From assembly GCF_003581615.1 (NCBI RefSeq), contig NZ_QXFH01000077.1, positions 318,070-382,069 of the forward strand: a DNA stretch of 64,000 nucleotides. The letters are read 5' to 3'. The stretch is from Flagellimonas lutimaris (GTDB taxonomy: Bacteria; Bacteroidota; Bacteroidia; Flavobacteriales; Flavobacteriaceae). Every line of letters starts with the position of its first letter. Position 1 is the first letter of the stretch. A program made the translations under genes and the position numbers. Of this stretch, positions 35,325-43,951 are shown one piece after another. The notes below the pieces were generated by a model. That model was not told where the DNA came from. It was given only the letters and a program-made list of their open reading frames with translations, and ran no database searches.

Positions 35325-37267
35325 TCAAAGAATTCTTTTTTAGAACAGGTAAACGTTATGCTTCAAAATGGACGGTCCTTTTAATAGACCTTTGTATTGT
35401 CTCGTTTTCCTTCATCTTAGCTTACTTTATTAGGTTTAATCTTAGTTTTGATTTTGATGTCCAACGCCTTTGGGCCCAGCTTCCGGTTGTTGTTTTATTG
35501 TTTTTGGCTGCGTTTTTAATTTCTGGTAGTTATAAAGGGGTTGTAAGACACACCGGTATTAAAGATGTTTATGCAATTTTTAATGCAGTATGTTTGGCCA
35601 GTATAGGTGCGATTGCTGTCGTTTTGACCAATAGATATATGGATTTGGTCGATGGATTTACAATTCCGTTGTCCATTATCATTATTAATAGTTTGTTAAC
35701 CTTTATAACTCTTGCGGCATCTCGGTATGTGTTTAAAATCGTTTACGAGAGTATAATGAAAAGTGGCCAGGCGCCATCAAAAAATCTGATTATCTACGGT
35801 GCTGGCGAATCAGGGATAATTACATACAATACATTGACCAATCATTCCAAAATGGGAGCAAAGGTTATTGGATTTGTGGATAATAACCATCAAAAAGTAG
35901 GTAAGCAAATTAACGGGGTCAAAGTATATGACAAATCTATCCTTACGGAAGAGTTTGTTAAATTTCACAATATATCGGAGGTTATCTTTTCCATTCAGAC
36001 CATCAATCCTAAACAGTTAAGGACTTTGGTCAATGAAATTGTTGATCTTCCTGTTAATGTTAAAATTGTCCCTCCTGTCGAGGACTGGATCAATGGGGAG
36101 CTAAAGGTATCGCAGATCAAGCGAGTTCAGATTGAAGATTTATTGGACAGGCCGCCAATTGAGATCAGGAACAGCAAGGTGATGAAAGACTTTGATGATA
36201 AGGTAATTATGGTTACCGGTGGAGCTGGGTCTATTGGAAGTGAATTGGTAAAACAGATTTGCAAGTACAATTACCGTTCTTTAATTATAATCGACCAAGC
36301 AGAATCTGCAATCTACGACCTTCAGCAAGAATTGAAGCAGGCTGGTTTTTTCAACTTTGTTCCTATTGTCAGTGATATCAGGGATAAAAATAAAATGCGT
36401 GTCCTATTCGAACAATATAAGCCTGATAGGATATTTCATGCAGCTGCATACAAGCATGTTCCCCTTATGGAACAGAATCCTTATGAAGCGGTAAAAATTA
36501 ATGTCGCAGGTACTAAGACCATAGTAGATCTCGCCGCTGAATATGAAGTGGAAAAGTTTGTTTTCGTTTCTACGGACAAGGCGGTTAACCCGACTAATAT
36601 AATGGGAGCTACCAAGCGTATTGCCGAAATGTATATTAGTTGTAGACAACAAGAAGGGAAAACCAAATTTATTACTACCCGATTTGGAAATGTTTTAGGG
36701 TCGAATGGATCGGTTATACCATTATTTAGAAAACAAATTGAAAAAGGAGGCCCGCTTACCGTGACACATAAGGATATCACAAGGTATTTCATGACGATTC
36801 CCGAAGCTTCGCAATTGGTATTGGAAGCGGGTGCAATGGGCAAAGGTGGAGAGATATTTATATTCGACATGGGAGAATCGGTCAAGATTATGGATTTGGC
36901 CAAGAATATGATTCGACTTTCTGGATTGCACTTCCCAAATGATATAGATATAAAAATTACAGGTCTGAGGCCAGGTGAAAAATTATATGAAGAGCTTTTG
37001 GCCAATGGTGAAAATACGCTTCCTACATACCATGATAAAATCATGATCAGTAAAGTAAGGGAAATCAATTATCCAAAAGTACGAACCATGATTGATGAAC
37101 TTTGTATATCTAACCTTTTCTTCAAGGACAATGTAGTCCAATTGATGAAAAACATTGTTCCAGAATATATTTCCAATAATTCAGATTTTTGTAAATTGGA
37201 TAAAAAGAATCCGATAAAGGGAGTAAAAAAATCTCTTGAAGTTGGACACCCTCAACTCAACAACTAA
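35321..37267 (+). CDS. Membrane-bound UDP-HexNAc 4,6-dehydratase (PglF/WbpM/CapD-like)
   Basis: The 648-residue protein has four N-terminal membrane helices (about residues 15-150), a CoA-binding-like Rossmann domain (NLIIYGAGESGIITY) and a C-terminal SDR dehydratase domain. That domain has VTGGAGSIGSELVKQI, FHAAAYKHVPLMEQNPYEA, the family's STDKAVNPTNIMGATKR (with the Thr-Asp-Lys of the modified active site) and RFGNVLGSNGSVIPLF. The length fits PglF or WbpM. It makes UDP-2-acetamido-2,6-dideoxy-4-keto-glucose, the substrate of the preceding aminotransferase. The Wza-like gene follows 2 nt after its stop. Confidence 0.93.
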   Translation: MIKEFFFRTGKRYASKWTVLLIDLCIVSFSFILAYFIRFNLSFDFDVQRLWAQLPVVVLLFLAAFLISGSYKGVVRHTGIKDVYAIFNAVCLASIGAIAVVLTNRYMDLVDGFTIPLSIIIINSLLTFITLAASRYVFKIVYESIMKSGQAPSKNLIIYGAGESGIITYNTLTNHSKMGAKVIGFVDNNHQKVGKQINGVKVYDKSILTEEFVKFHNISEVIFSIQTINPKQLRTLVNEIVDLPVNVKIVPPVEDWINGELKVSQIKRVQIEDLLDRPPIEIRNSKVMKDFDDKVIMVTGGAGSIGSELVKQICKYNYRSLIIIDQAESAIYDLQQELKQAGFFNFVPIVSDIRDKNKMRVLFEQYKPDRIFHAAAYKHVPLMEQNPYEAVKINVAGTKTIVDLAAEYEVEKFVFVSTDKAVNPTNIMGATKRIAEMYISCRQQEGKTKFITTRFGNVLGSNGSVIPLFRKQIEKGGPLTVTHKDITRYFMTIPEASQLVLEAGAMGKGGEIFIFDMGESVKIMDLAKNMIRLSGLHFPNDIDIKITGLRPGEKLYEELLANGENTLPTYHDKIMISKVREINYPKVRTMIDELCISNLFFKDNVVQLMKNIVPEYISNNSDFCKLDKKNPIKGVKKSLEVGHPQLNN

Positions 37268-37269
37268 AA

Positions 37270-38049
37270 ATGTACATTTCCATGCACCAAAAAATTAAAT
37301 TGGCATGTTGCACAGCCATCACATGTCTAATTATTTCCTGCTCACCATCTAAAGATGTGGTCTACTTTCAAGATGCCAGCCAGTTTGAAACGTTGGTCGA
37401 TGACAATACTTTCACTACCAAGTTCAAAGTGGATGATTTGGTCAGCATACATGTTTCAACCCTTGACCCAGAAGCTAGTGCACCATTCAATTTATTTAGA
37501 GGATTGGAGGAAGGGGTGGCTATGCGACCAGAGCAGGTTAATTATTTAGTAGATAAAAATGGTGAAATTGATTTTCCTGTAATTGGAAAAGTGAAGATTG
37601 AAGGACTCTCTCCAAGTGAGACAAGAGAACTTTTAAAAGATAAGCTAAAAGATTATTTAAAAGACCCAATAATTAATATTCGGATAAGGAATTTTACAGT
37701 AACAGTTCTAGGGGCGGTTAATCGACCTGGTACTTACCCAATAAATGGTGAGCAGATAACTATTTTGGAAGCTTTAGGTTATGCTGGTGATATAAGTATT
37801 AAAGGAAGAAGAGATAATGTAATGGTAATTAGAGATTTTGACGGAACCAAGGTCTATAATAGAATCGACTTGAATCAGAAAGGTGCCCTTAAATCCCCAG
37901 TTTATTATTTAACACAGAACGATGTTGTATATGTTGAACCTAACAAATCAGGTAAATCACAATCCAGTTTGGACCAAAGAGCTTCAATAGCAATTTCTAT
38001 TATTTCAACATTGATTACTTCTACGGTGATCTTTTTGACTAGAAATTAA
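37270..38049 (+). CDS. Polysaccharide export lipoprotein (Wza-like)
   Basis: Outer-membrane lipoprotein of the polysaccharide export channel. The 259-residue protein has a lipobox IISC (Cys24), then the Poly_export domain (KFKVDDLVSIHVSTLDPEA, about 55-73; DKNGEIDFPVIGKVKIEGLS, about 98-117) and an SLBB domain (VTVLGAVNRPGTYPI, about 147-161). The end is a single hydrophobic helix (ISIISTLITSTVIFL), as expected for the C-terminal membrane span of the shorter Bacteroidota Wza type. It lies between the dehydratase gene and wzc-like gene, 26 nt apart from the latter. An ATG at 37282 is a possible alternative start. Confidence 0.93.
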   Translation: MYISMHQKIKLACCTAITCLIISCSPSKDVVYFQDASQFETLVDDNTFTTKFKVDDLVSIHVSTLDPEASAPFNLFRGLEEGVAMRPEQVNYLVDKNGEIDFPVIGKVKIEGLSPSETRELLKDKLKDYLKDPIINIRIRNFTVTVLGAVNRPGTYPINGEQITILEALGYAGDISIKGRRDNVMVIRDFDGTKVYNRIDLNQKGALKSPVYYLTQNDVVYVEPNKSGKSQSSLDQRASIAISIISTLITSTVIFLTRN

Positions 38050-38075
38050 ATTCGTTTTCCCCAAAAAGTTTTTAA

Positions 38076-40463
38076 ATGAACAAAACAGGACTTACCAGTT
38101 CAAATAGCGAATTGGATTTTAAAGAAAAATTATCTACTTATCTTAAGAAATGGAAATGGTTTGCGCTAAGTGCTTTTATTGCTGTCATTTTGGCGCATAT
38201 ATATTTAAGATATGCAGTACCCGAATATATGGCTTCGGCCAAGATTCAAATCTTGGAAGAAAGCGGTGCTACTTCTGAATTAAGTGTTCTCGAAGACCTA
38301 AATATTTTTTCAGGAGGTAAAACTAAAATTGATGATGAAATTGATATTCTTAATGCTAGATCCAATTATATAAACCTTGTTAAAGAACTTAAACTTAATG
38401 TCAGATATTTTGTTACTGGGAATATTAAGAGCAAGGAACTTTATGGGGAAGATCAACACCCATTCAACTTAAGTTTCATAGCACCTGATTCTTTGGCAAA
38501 TAAGCTTGAGCATGAGTTTTTTGTGGATGTAATTTCAGAAAGTAATTTTGGATATTCAGTTGAGCAGGATGATGCGATAGACAGATATACATTTGGGTCA
38601 AAGCTAGAAACTGAAATAGGAGATATTATTTTAACACCCAATAATATTCTTGAAAAATATATTGGACAGAGAATACATGTCGTAGTAAGTCCAATATATA
38701 TAGTCGCAGATAGATATAGGGAGGCTATGCTCATAACTGCAGCAGACAGCAAATTCTCGAACATAATTGATATTTCTTTAACCGATCGAGTACAGAAAAG
38801 AGCGATAGATATTATAAATGCCCTAGTTGAAATAAACAATGTTAATGCTGTCCGAGATAAAAAGGAGGTTGCCGACCGTACAACAAAGTTTATAAATGAC
38901 AGAATAGGTGAAATCTACAACAGTTTATCAAGCGCTGATGAAACTGCCGAGAACTTTAAATCCAGTAGGGGTATTACTGATTTAGGTTCTCAGGCGAATG
39001 TTACATTTGAGCAAAGTACCATTGGTGAGCAGCAACTTCAAGATGCTAGTATCCAGTTGAATATAGCCAATTCAATGAAGGATTTGATTGCCGATCAAGA
39101 GGGCTATGATATTATCCCAACTAACGTGGGAATATCTGACCCAAGTATTACAAATGCTGCATCTCAATATAACGAATTGGTTGCCCAGAGGAAAAGGTTA
39201 CTTGAGAGTTCTAATGAAAAAAATCCGGTCATTGTTAAATTAGATCAGCAATTGGAAATTCTAAAAAGAGGAATGCAATCTAGTTTAAACAATGTTACTA
39301 ACAACCTTAATTTACAGGTAAATAGCTTGAGTAAGCAGCTATCCCAAATTAATTCAAGAATTTACGCAGCGCCTGGTAATGAACGTGCTTTAAGAGATAT
39401 TACAAGAAAACAGCAAACTACGGAATCCTTATACCTTTATCTTTTACAAAAACGAGAAGAATCTCAGATAACATTTGCATCAGCTTCTCCAAAGTCAAAA
39501 ATAGTTGATTCTGCATACGGGTCTTTTCAACCTGTTTCACCTAAAAGTAAATTGGTTTATTTGGCCTCTTTAATTTTGGGCCTAATAATTCCCTTTTCAA
39601 TAATATACTTAAAGGAGCTATTAGATGATAAAGTTCATAACAAACTGGACTTGGAAAAGATCGCAGGAGATATTCCTGTTATTGTAGAAGTTCCAAGGTT
39701 AGGTAAGAAAGATAATAGATTGGTGAAAAAAGAAGATAGGTCTGTATTGGCCGAATCCCTTAGAATACTTCGGACTAATTTGAATTATATTCAGAGATCT
39801 CATAAATCCACTCCTAGCAATGTAATATTCATTACTTCAAGTGTTCCAGGGGAAGGAAAAACATTTATATCTTCAAACCTTGCGGCCATCTATGCAAACA
39901 CTGGTAAAAAGGTGTTACTTATTGGTGCGGATATCAGGAACCCAAAATTGTATGATTTTTTCGCGACCGACGACATGATTCAGGCTGACAAAATGAAGCC
40001 AAGAAGAAGCACCAAGGATGGTTTAACGGAATACTTGGTTAATTCTAATTTAAACATTAAGGATATAACAGTTCCAGCCCAGGTCAATGAAAATCCCATT
40101 GATATTATCTTTTCAGGAAAAATACCACCTAACCCCACAGAATTATTAATGAAGGATAGGATGGCTGAACTGTTTAAAAAGGTATCTGAACTCTATGATT
40201 ATGTGATTGTTGACACAGCGCCACTTATGGTTGTAACAGATACATTATTAATTAGTGAATATGCAAGCCAAATTTTATATGTGGTAAAAGCAGGAGGTAC
40301 AGAGAAAAAAGTTCTAAACTTCCCCGTTAAGCTTAAAGCGGAGGGAAAACTCAAAGGCCTGTCTTTTGTTGTAAACAATGTAAAACAAGCCAATTTGGGT
40401 TACGGTGGAAAATACGGATATGGCTACGGGAAATCCGTTAAAAAGTGGTGGAAATTCGCTTGA
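38076..40463 (+). CDS. Wzc-like polysaccharide co-polymerase / BY-kinase
   Basis: The 795-residue inner-membrane protein controls polymer length and export. It has a membrane helix at about residues 27-45, a Wzz/GNVR periplasmic domain with long coiled coils (about 60-480), a second helix (YLASLILGLIIPFSIIY), and a cytoplasmic bacterial tyrosine kinase domain. Kinase motifs are Walker A SSVPGEGKTFISSNLA (about 586-601), Walker A' VLLIGADIRNPKL and Walker B YVIVDTAPLMVVTD. The C-terminus ends in a Tyr cluster, GYGGKYGYGYGKS, the autophosphorylation tail. The stop codon is immediately followed by the stop of the convergent phosphatase gene (TGATCA), so the kinase and its probable phosphatase end on the same six bases. 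Confidence 0.95.
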   Translation: MNKTGLTSSNSELDFKEKLSTYLKKWKWFALSAFIAVILAHIYLRYAVPEYMASAKIQILEESGATSELSVLEDLNIFSGGKTKIDDEIDILNARSNYINLVKELKLNVRYFVTGNIKSKELYGEDQHPFNLSFIAPDSLANKLEHEFFVDVISESNFGYSVEQDDAIDRYTFGSKLETEIGDIILTPNNILEKYIGQRIHVVVSPIYIVADRYREAMLITAADSKFSNIIDISLTDRVQKRAIDIINALVEINNVNAVRDKKEVADRTTKFINDRIGEIYNSLSSADETAENFKSSRGITDLGSQANVTFEQSTIGEQQLQDASIQLNIANSMKDLIADQEGYDIIPTNVGISDPSITNAASQYNELVAQRKRLLESSNEKNPVIVKLDQQLEILKRGMQSSLNNVTNNLNLQVNSLSKQLSQINSRIYAAPGNERALRDITRKQQTTESLYLYLLQKREESQITFASASPKSKIVDSAYGSFQPVSPKSKLVYLASLILGLIIPFSIIYLKELLDDKVHNKLDLEKIAGDIPVIVEVPRLGKKDNRLVKKEDRSVLAESLRILRTNLNYIQRSHKSTPSNVIFITSSVPGEGKTFISSNLAAIYANTGKKVLLIGADIRNPKLYDFFATDDMIQADKMKPRRSTKDGLTEYLVNSNLNIKDITVPAQVNENPIDIIFSGKIPPNPTELLMKDRMAELFKKVSELYDYVIVDTAPLMVVTDTLLISEYASQILYVVKAGGTEKKVLNFPVKLKAEGKLKGLSFVVNNVKQANLGYGGKYGYGYGKSVKKWWKFA

Positions 40464-41207
40464 TCAATAAAAAGTCTGAATTGTATTTTCAATTACAGGA
40501 AGTAATCTGTTCAAGACCTTTTTGGAAAGTTTGATTTCTTTTAATAATCCAAGTTGTCTACTATTATGAACGTCAGTACCCACAAAATCTATTAAGCCGC
40601 CTTTTAATAGCTTTTCAGCTACCTTTTGCACATCTGAACCATAAGATTCTGAGGTTAAGGAAAGCAAGTTGAGCTGGAATAAAATACCATTCGACCTCAT
40701 GGAAGGATACTTACTGTACTTGCCATGGTAGTACATATATCGCTCTGGATGTGCCAGGATCGGAAAATATTTGTGTTTTGCAATTTTATCAACGGCAAGA
40801 TCAAAATTGAAAGAGGGTTGTAGGTAGGACATTTCAATCAACAGATACTCTTCTTTCAAAGGCATTACTTGCTTTTCCTCCAAAATGTTTTCAAAGTTGT
40901 CATCAATCATGTGTTCCGCTGCACAATTAACAGTAATGTTGGACAGACTTTGTTTCCCCAACTCCATTAAAAGTTGTTGGTGAGCGTTTTTTATTGTTTT
41001 GGGAGTATTATCATAATGATTATGCATGATATGGGGAGTACATCTAAAGTTAGTTACCCCAAACTCGGAAAAGCCATGAATCAACGCCATGGAATCTTCC
41101 ACAGTATTGGCACCATCATCGATACCTGGTATTATATGGTTGTGAATATCCACTAGACCATGCAAGTAATCGGCCAAATAAATTTTCTTTTGAAAAAAAC
41201 TGAACAT
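40464..41207 (-). CDS. PHP-domain tyrosine-protein phosphatase (CpsB/YwqE-like)
   Basis: The 247-residue cytoplasmic metallophosphatase dephosphorylates BY-kinases. PHP metal ligands are visible: VDIHNHIIPGIDDGA (about residues 19-33), TPHIMHNHYDN, the Glu of AAEHMIDDNF, ILAHPERYMYY and the final DFVGTDVHNSRQ. This is the CpsB/Wzb-type of Gram-positives and Bacteroidota, distinct from low-molecular-weight Wzb. The natural substrate is the Tyr tail of the Wzc-like kinase, which it faces tail to tail. A leader with a promoter box and hairpin terminator precedes it (41295-41374), which suggests separate control of kinase and phosphatase. Confidence 0.92.
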   Translation of the reverse strand: MFSFFQKKIYLADYLHGLVDIHNHIIPGIDDGANTVEDSMALIHGFSEFGVTNFRCTPHIMHNHYDNTPKTIKNAHQQLLMELGKQSLSNITVNCAAEHMIDDNFENILEEKQVMPLKEEYLLIEMSYLQPSFNFDLAVDKIAKHKYFPILAHPERYMYYHGKYSKYPSMRSNGILFQLNLLSLTSESYGSDVQKVAEKLLKGGLIDFVGTDVHNSRQLGLLKEIKLSKKVLNRLLPVIENTIQTFY

Positions 41208-41294
41208 GCATAAAATTTGGACTGTAAAGATAATGGATCTGCAAGCTCATTCAATATGATAAAGGTCAAATAAAAGAAAGCGAAATGATCATAA

Positions 41295-41323
41295 CAAAAA
41301 AACCGGCCTATAAGAGGCCGGTT
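41295..41323 (-). terminator. Intrinsic terminator/attenuator-like hairpin upstream of the phosphatase gene
   Basis: AACCGGCCT (41301-41309), loop of 5, AGGCCGGTT (41315-41323), perfect 9-bp GC-rich stem. On the minus strand the stem runs directly into a T-run opposite the A tract at 41295-41300. It lies about 90 nt before the phosphatase ATG and after a TAACTTTG box, so it could end a short leader RNA. Confidence 0.8.
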
Positions 41324-41366
41324 CGATAGATTCACTACTAATGTATTTTCTAACTAAACTCAAGAG

Positions 41367-41374
41367 CAAAGTTA
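41367..41374 (-). promoter_or_regulatory. Candidate -7 box (TAACTTTG) upstream of the phosphatase leader
   Basis: Exact TAnnTTTG on the minus strand, about 45 nt upstream of the hairpin at 41295-41323 and 160 nt before the phosphatase ATG. A -33 TTG is not at the ideal spacing (TTG elements at 10 and 27 nt). Confidence 0.45.
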
Positions 41375-41483
41375 AGCCTTAATTCAATCCATATAGATTA
41401 ACAAAAGGTCAAAAAGGTTAATGAAAGATTAATAGGGGTAACCAATAGGTAAATAGCTGACGAATTTTTGTTTATTTAGCGGT

Positions 41484-42758
41484 ATGCTGACCAAGAGAAA
41501 CCTGTATGTTGTTGTTTTTGTAATTGCCGTAATAGGCCTTTTGGTAGTGCAGTATCAATATTTAAGGGTAGGATTGGGCCTTGCAAAAGCACAATTTTCA
41601 GACAAAATAGATAAAGCAAGAGAAAACATCAATAGTGAATTATCCGAGGTAAACTCCTTAACCTATACCTTGGGAAATGCTATCAGAAAAGATACATCCG
41701 AGGTCAACATAGGGTTGGATAGCCTCGAGAAAGCTTCCCAATACTATTTAAATGATTATATCTCTTATCAATTGAATGTTTCCGGTATAGATGCACCTTT
41801 TTCTTACACCCTGTATTCTCGTGACTCCATAACTTATTTGAATTCTGTACAACCACACCTCAAGGCGGAGGATAATTTGACCTATCCAATACAAATCGAA
41901 GGATATCTGCCCGAATTGCTACAAAAGGAAATCATTTTAGAAATAGGCTTTGAAGACTTAAATAATTATTTTCTAGGTCAATTAAGAGGGTTGATAATTC
42001 CGGGGTTACTGTTTCTATTACTTATTATTATTGTAGTAGTCTGGGTGCTAAAATCGTTTTACCTGCAACGAAGCATTATTACAACAACAAACGATTTTAT
42101 AAACAACCTAACACACGAACTCAAGACCCCTGTTTTTTCTATTGGTTTGGCCAGTAAGATTTTGGAAGAAGACCTCCCTGATAATAAAAAAGCAGTCGTG
42201 GAGCTAATCCGTACAGAGATAGATAGACTAAAGAAGCATATTGATAAAGTACTGGAGTTGGCCAGTATGGAATCCGGTAAAAAACTGTTACAGTTTCAGA
42301 TAATTGATTTTAAACCTGATTTAAAGCGAATTTGTGAGGGTTTTGCTTTGTTGGCCGAATATGAGACCATCAAATTTGATTATGAGCTAGGGGAGGGGCC
42401 ATATTACATTCGGGCAGAAAGGTTCCATTTGGAAAATGTAGTGGGTAACCTTTTGGAAAATGCACGGAAGTATTCTGATGACCCTAAGATCCAACTAACG
42501 GCATATGCCCATAAGGGAAAGTTGTTCATCACTATCTCGGATAATGGACAGGGTATTGCCAAAGAGGACATCAAAAAAATATTCAGCAAATATTATAGGG
42601 TTAAGAATGGAGATGTACACAAAGTAAAAGGCTACGGATTGGGCTTATATTACGTACAAAAAATTATTAAAATGCACCGTGGAAAAATTTCGGTGGAAAG
42701 CGAACTGGGAAAAGGAACTAAATTCATCCTATCCCTTAAATTGACCAAGAATGGATAA
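41484..42758 (+). CDS. Sensor histidine kinase (HisKA/HATPase_c)
   Basis: The 424-residue inner-membrane kinase has a first membrane helix at residues 7-25, a periplasmic sensing region of about 140 residues with heptad character and no recognised fold, and a second helix at about 170-191. The H-box is FINNLTHELKTPVFSIG, and the ATPase domain has N box GNLLENARKYSD, G1 ISDNGQGIAKED, F-box IFSKYYRVKNGD and G2 KGYGLGLYYVQKII. It overlaps the response regulator gene by 8 nt and is certainly its partner. The stimulus is unknown. Its position beside the exopolysaccharide locus and divergent from the phosphatase gene makes that locus a possible target. Confidence 0.93.
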   Translation: MLTKRNLYVVVFVIAVIGLLVVQYQYLRVGLGLAKAQFSDKIDKARENINSELSEVNSLTYTLGNAIRKDTSEVNIGLDSLEKASQYYLNDYISYQLNVSGIDAPFSYTLYSRDSITYLNSVQPHLKAEDNLTYPIQIEGYLPELLQKEIILEIGFEDLNNYFLGQLRGLIIPGLLFLLLIIIVVVWVLKSFYLQRSIITTTNDFINNLTHELKTPVFSIGLASKILEEDLPDNKKAVVELIRTEIDRLKKHIDKVLELASMESGKKLLQFQIIDFKPDLKRICEGFALLAEYETIKFDYELGEGPYYIRAERFHLENVVGNLLENARKYSDDPKIQLTAYAHKGKLFITISDNGQGIAKEDIKKIFSKYYRVKNGDVHKVKGYGLGLYYVQKIIKMHRGKISVESELGKGTKFILSLKLTKNG

Positions 42759-43452
42759 GATATATAAATTGCTTTTGGTGGAGGATGATAATGCTTTAGG
42801 GTATCTGCTATCCGAGTATTTGGGAATGAAGGGGTTTGCCATTACTTGGGCCAAAGACGCCGCTGAAGGACTTCTCAAAACAAAAACTAATGTATTCGAC
42901 CTAGCCATTTTGGATGTAATGCTTCCGGACATGGACGGATTTGAACTCTCACAGAAAATAAAGAGCATAAACCCGGAATTACCTTTTATTTTTCTAACGG
43001 CCCGTTCACTAAAAATAGATGTTCTAAAAGGATTTTCTTTAGGAGCTGTGGATTATCTTAAAAAACCCATTGACGAAGAAGAACTCGTCGTGCGCATCAA
43101 TGCGTTATTGGCCAGATTGGTGAATACCGAAGAGCAAGAGACCCGAGTTTCTCAATATGAAATAGGGGATTATATCCTCAATATGGACAATTTTGAACTC
43201 AATTATAAAGGGCAACATATAAAATTGACAGGTAAGGAGTTTGACCTTTTGGCCCTTTTGGCCAAAAACAAAAATCAACTTTGCACGCACAAGGAAATAT
43301 TGACCACCGTTTGGGATAAAAATGATTATTTCAACAAAAAAAGTCTCAATGTCTTTATCTCGCATTTACGAAAACACCTTGGCCAAGACCCTAAACTCGG
43401 CATTGTTAATGTGAGTCGTCGGGGTTTTATGCTTAGAGTAGAAGAAGAATAG
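42751..43452 (+). CDS. OmpR-family response regulator
   Basis: The 233-residue DNA-binding regulator. The receiver domain has LLLVEDDNALGYLL (acidic pocket), phospho-acceptor Asp in LAILDVMLPDMDGFE, switch Thr in FIFLTARSLK and Lys in GAVDYLKKPIDEEEL. The winged-helix domain has KLTGKEFDLLALLAKNKNQL and FNKKSLNVFISHLRKHLG, ending NVSRRGFMLRVEE. It is coupled to the histidine kinase by an 8-nt overlap. The spacing and domain structure are standard. Confidence 0.94.
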   Translation: MDKIYKLLLVEDDNALGYLLSEYLGMKGFAITWAKDAAEGLLKTKTNVFDLAILDVMLPDMDGFELSQKIKSINPELPFIFLTARSLKIDVLKGFSLGAVDYLKKPIDEEELVVRINALLARLVNTEEQETRVSQYEIGDYILNMDNFELNYKGQHIKLTGKEFDLLALLAKNKNQLCTHKEILTTVWDKNDYFNKKSLNVFISHLRKHLGQDPKLGIVNVSRRGFMLRVEEE

Positions 43453-43514
43453 ACTAAAATGTTATGGCTTGATTTTTGTAGTATTTAGGAAAATCCGGTT
43501 ACCCATTTGTTTTT

Positions 43515-43757
43515 ATGTTCAAGTTTTTTAAAAATAGTTCCCCTGACCCCTCGTTGCATCAATTGGACCATCTTTACGGTCAAACAATATGCAACTGTCC
43601 CTTACATGAGAAGATTTCCTATTGCCAAAGACTTATTGAAAGTTCTAAATACAATCTGTCGCAATCATGCCCTAAAAAGGATTGCAATCATTTTAAGAGC
43701 TTAATTGAAGCTGCGGATGCTGAATTAAAAAAGCTAAAATCTGACCTGCCCAATTAA
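43515..43757 (+). CDS. Small Cys/His-rich protein, possible zinc-binding
   Basis: The 80-residue protein is not recognised. It has a basic start (MFKFFKNSS), then an HQLDHLYGQTICNCPLHEK segment, a Cys at SYCQ and a second cluster CPKKDCNHFKS, ending in a Lys/Glu-rich helix. The C-x-C-x2-H plus C-x4-C-x-H arrangement could coordinate one zinc. It lies 62 nt after the response regulator on the same strand and may belong to that transcription unit. An overlapping 65-residue frame at 43507 is a shadow. The coding frame is supported by the ATG after 'ttttt' and by the spacing of the Cys and His residues. Confidence 0.6.
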   Translation: MFKFFKNSSPDPSLHQLDHLYGQTICNCPLHEKISYCQRLIESSKYNLSQSCPKKDCNHFKSLIEAADAELKKLKSDLPN

Positions 43758-43951
43758 TTTTGTTGGATTTCTTAATCTAATATGAGCCCATACCTGCTTT
43801 GAAGATAATTGCTTTTTTGTTTATCCTTATCTAAATGTCAACTTCAAAATTATAATTACGCCATTTACTTGTAACAAATTTAAAAATCTGCGACTGTTTT
43901 CTAGAATTTATACCCGTAATGGGTAAATCATTAGAAATTTAAATACTATTC

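Noticed and set aside
36481-37068. Minus-strand frame (195 codons) in the PglF/WbpM-like gene
   Set aside because: Covers conserved SDR coding sequence on the other strand; no start signal or motif of its own.
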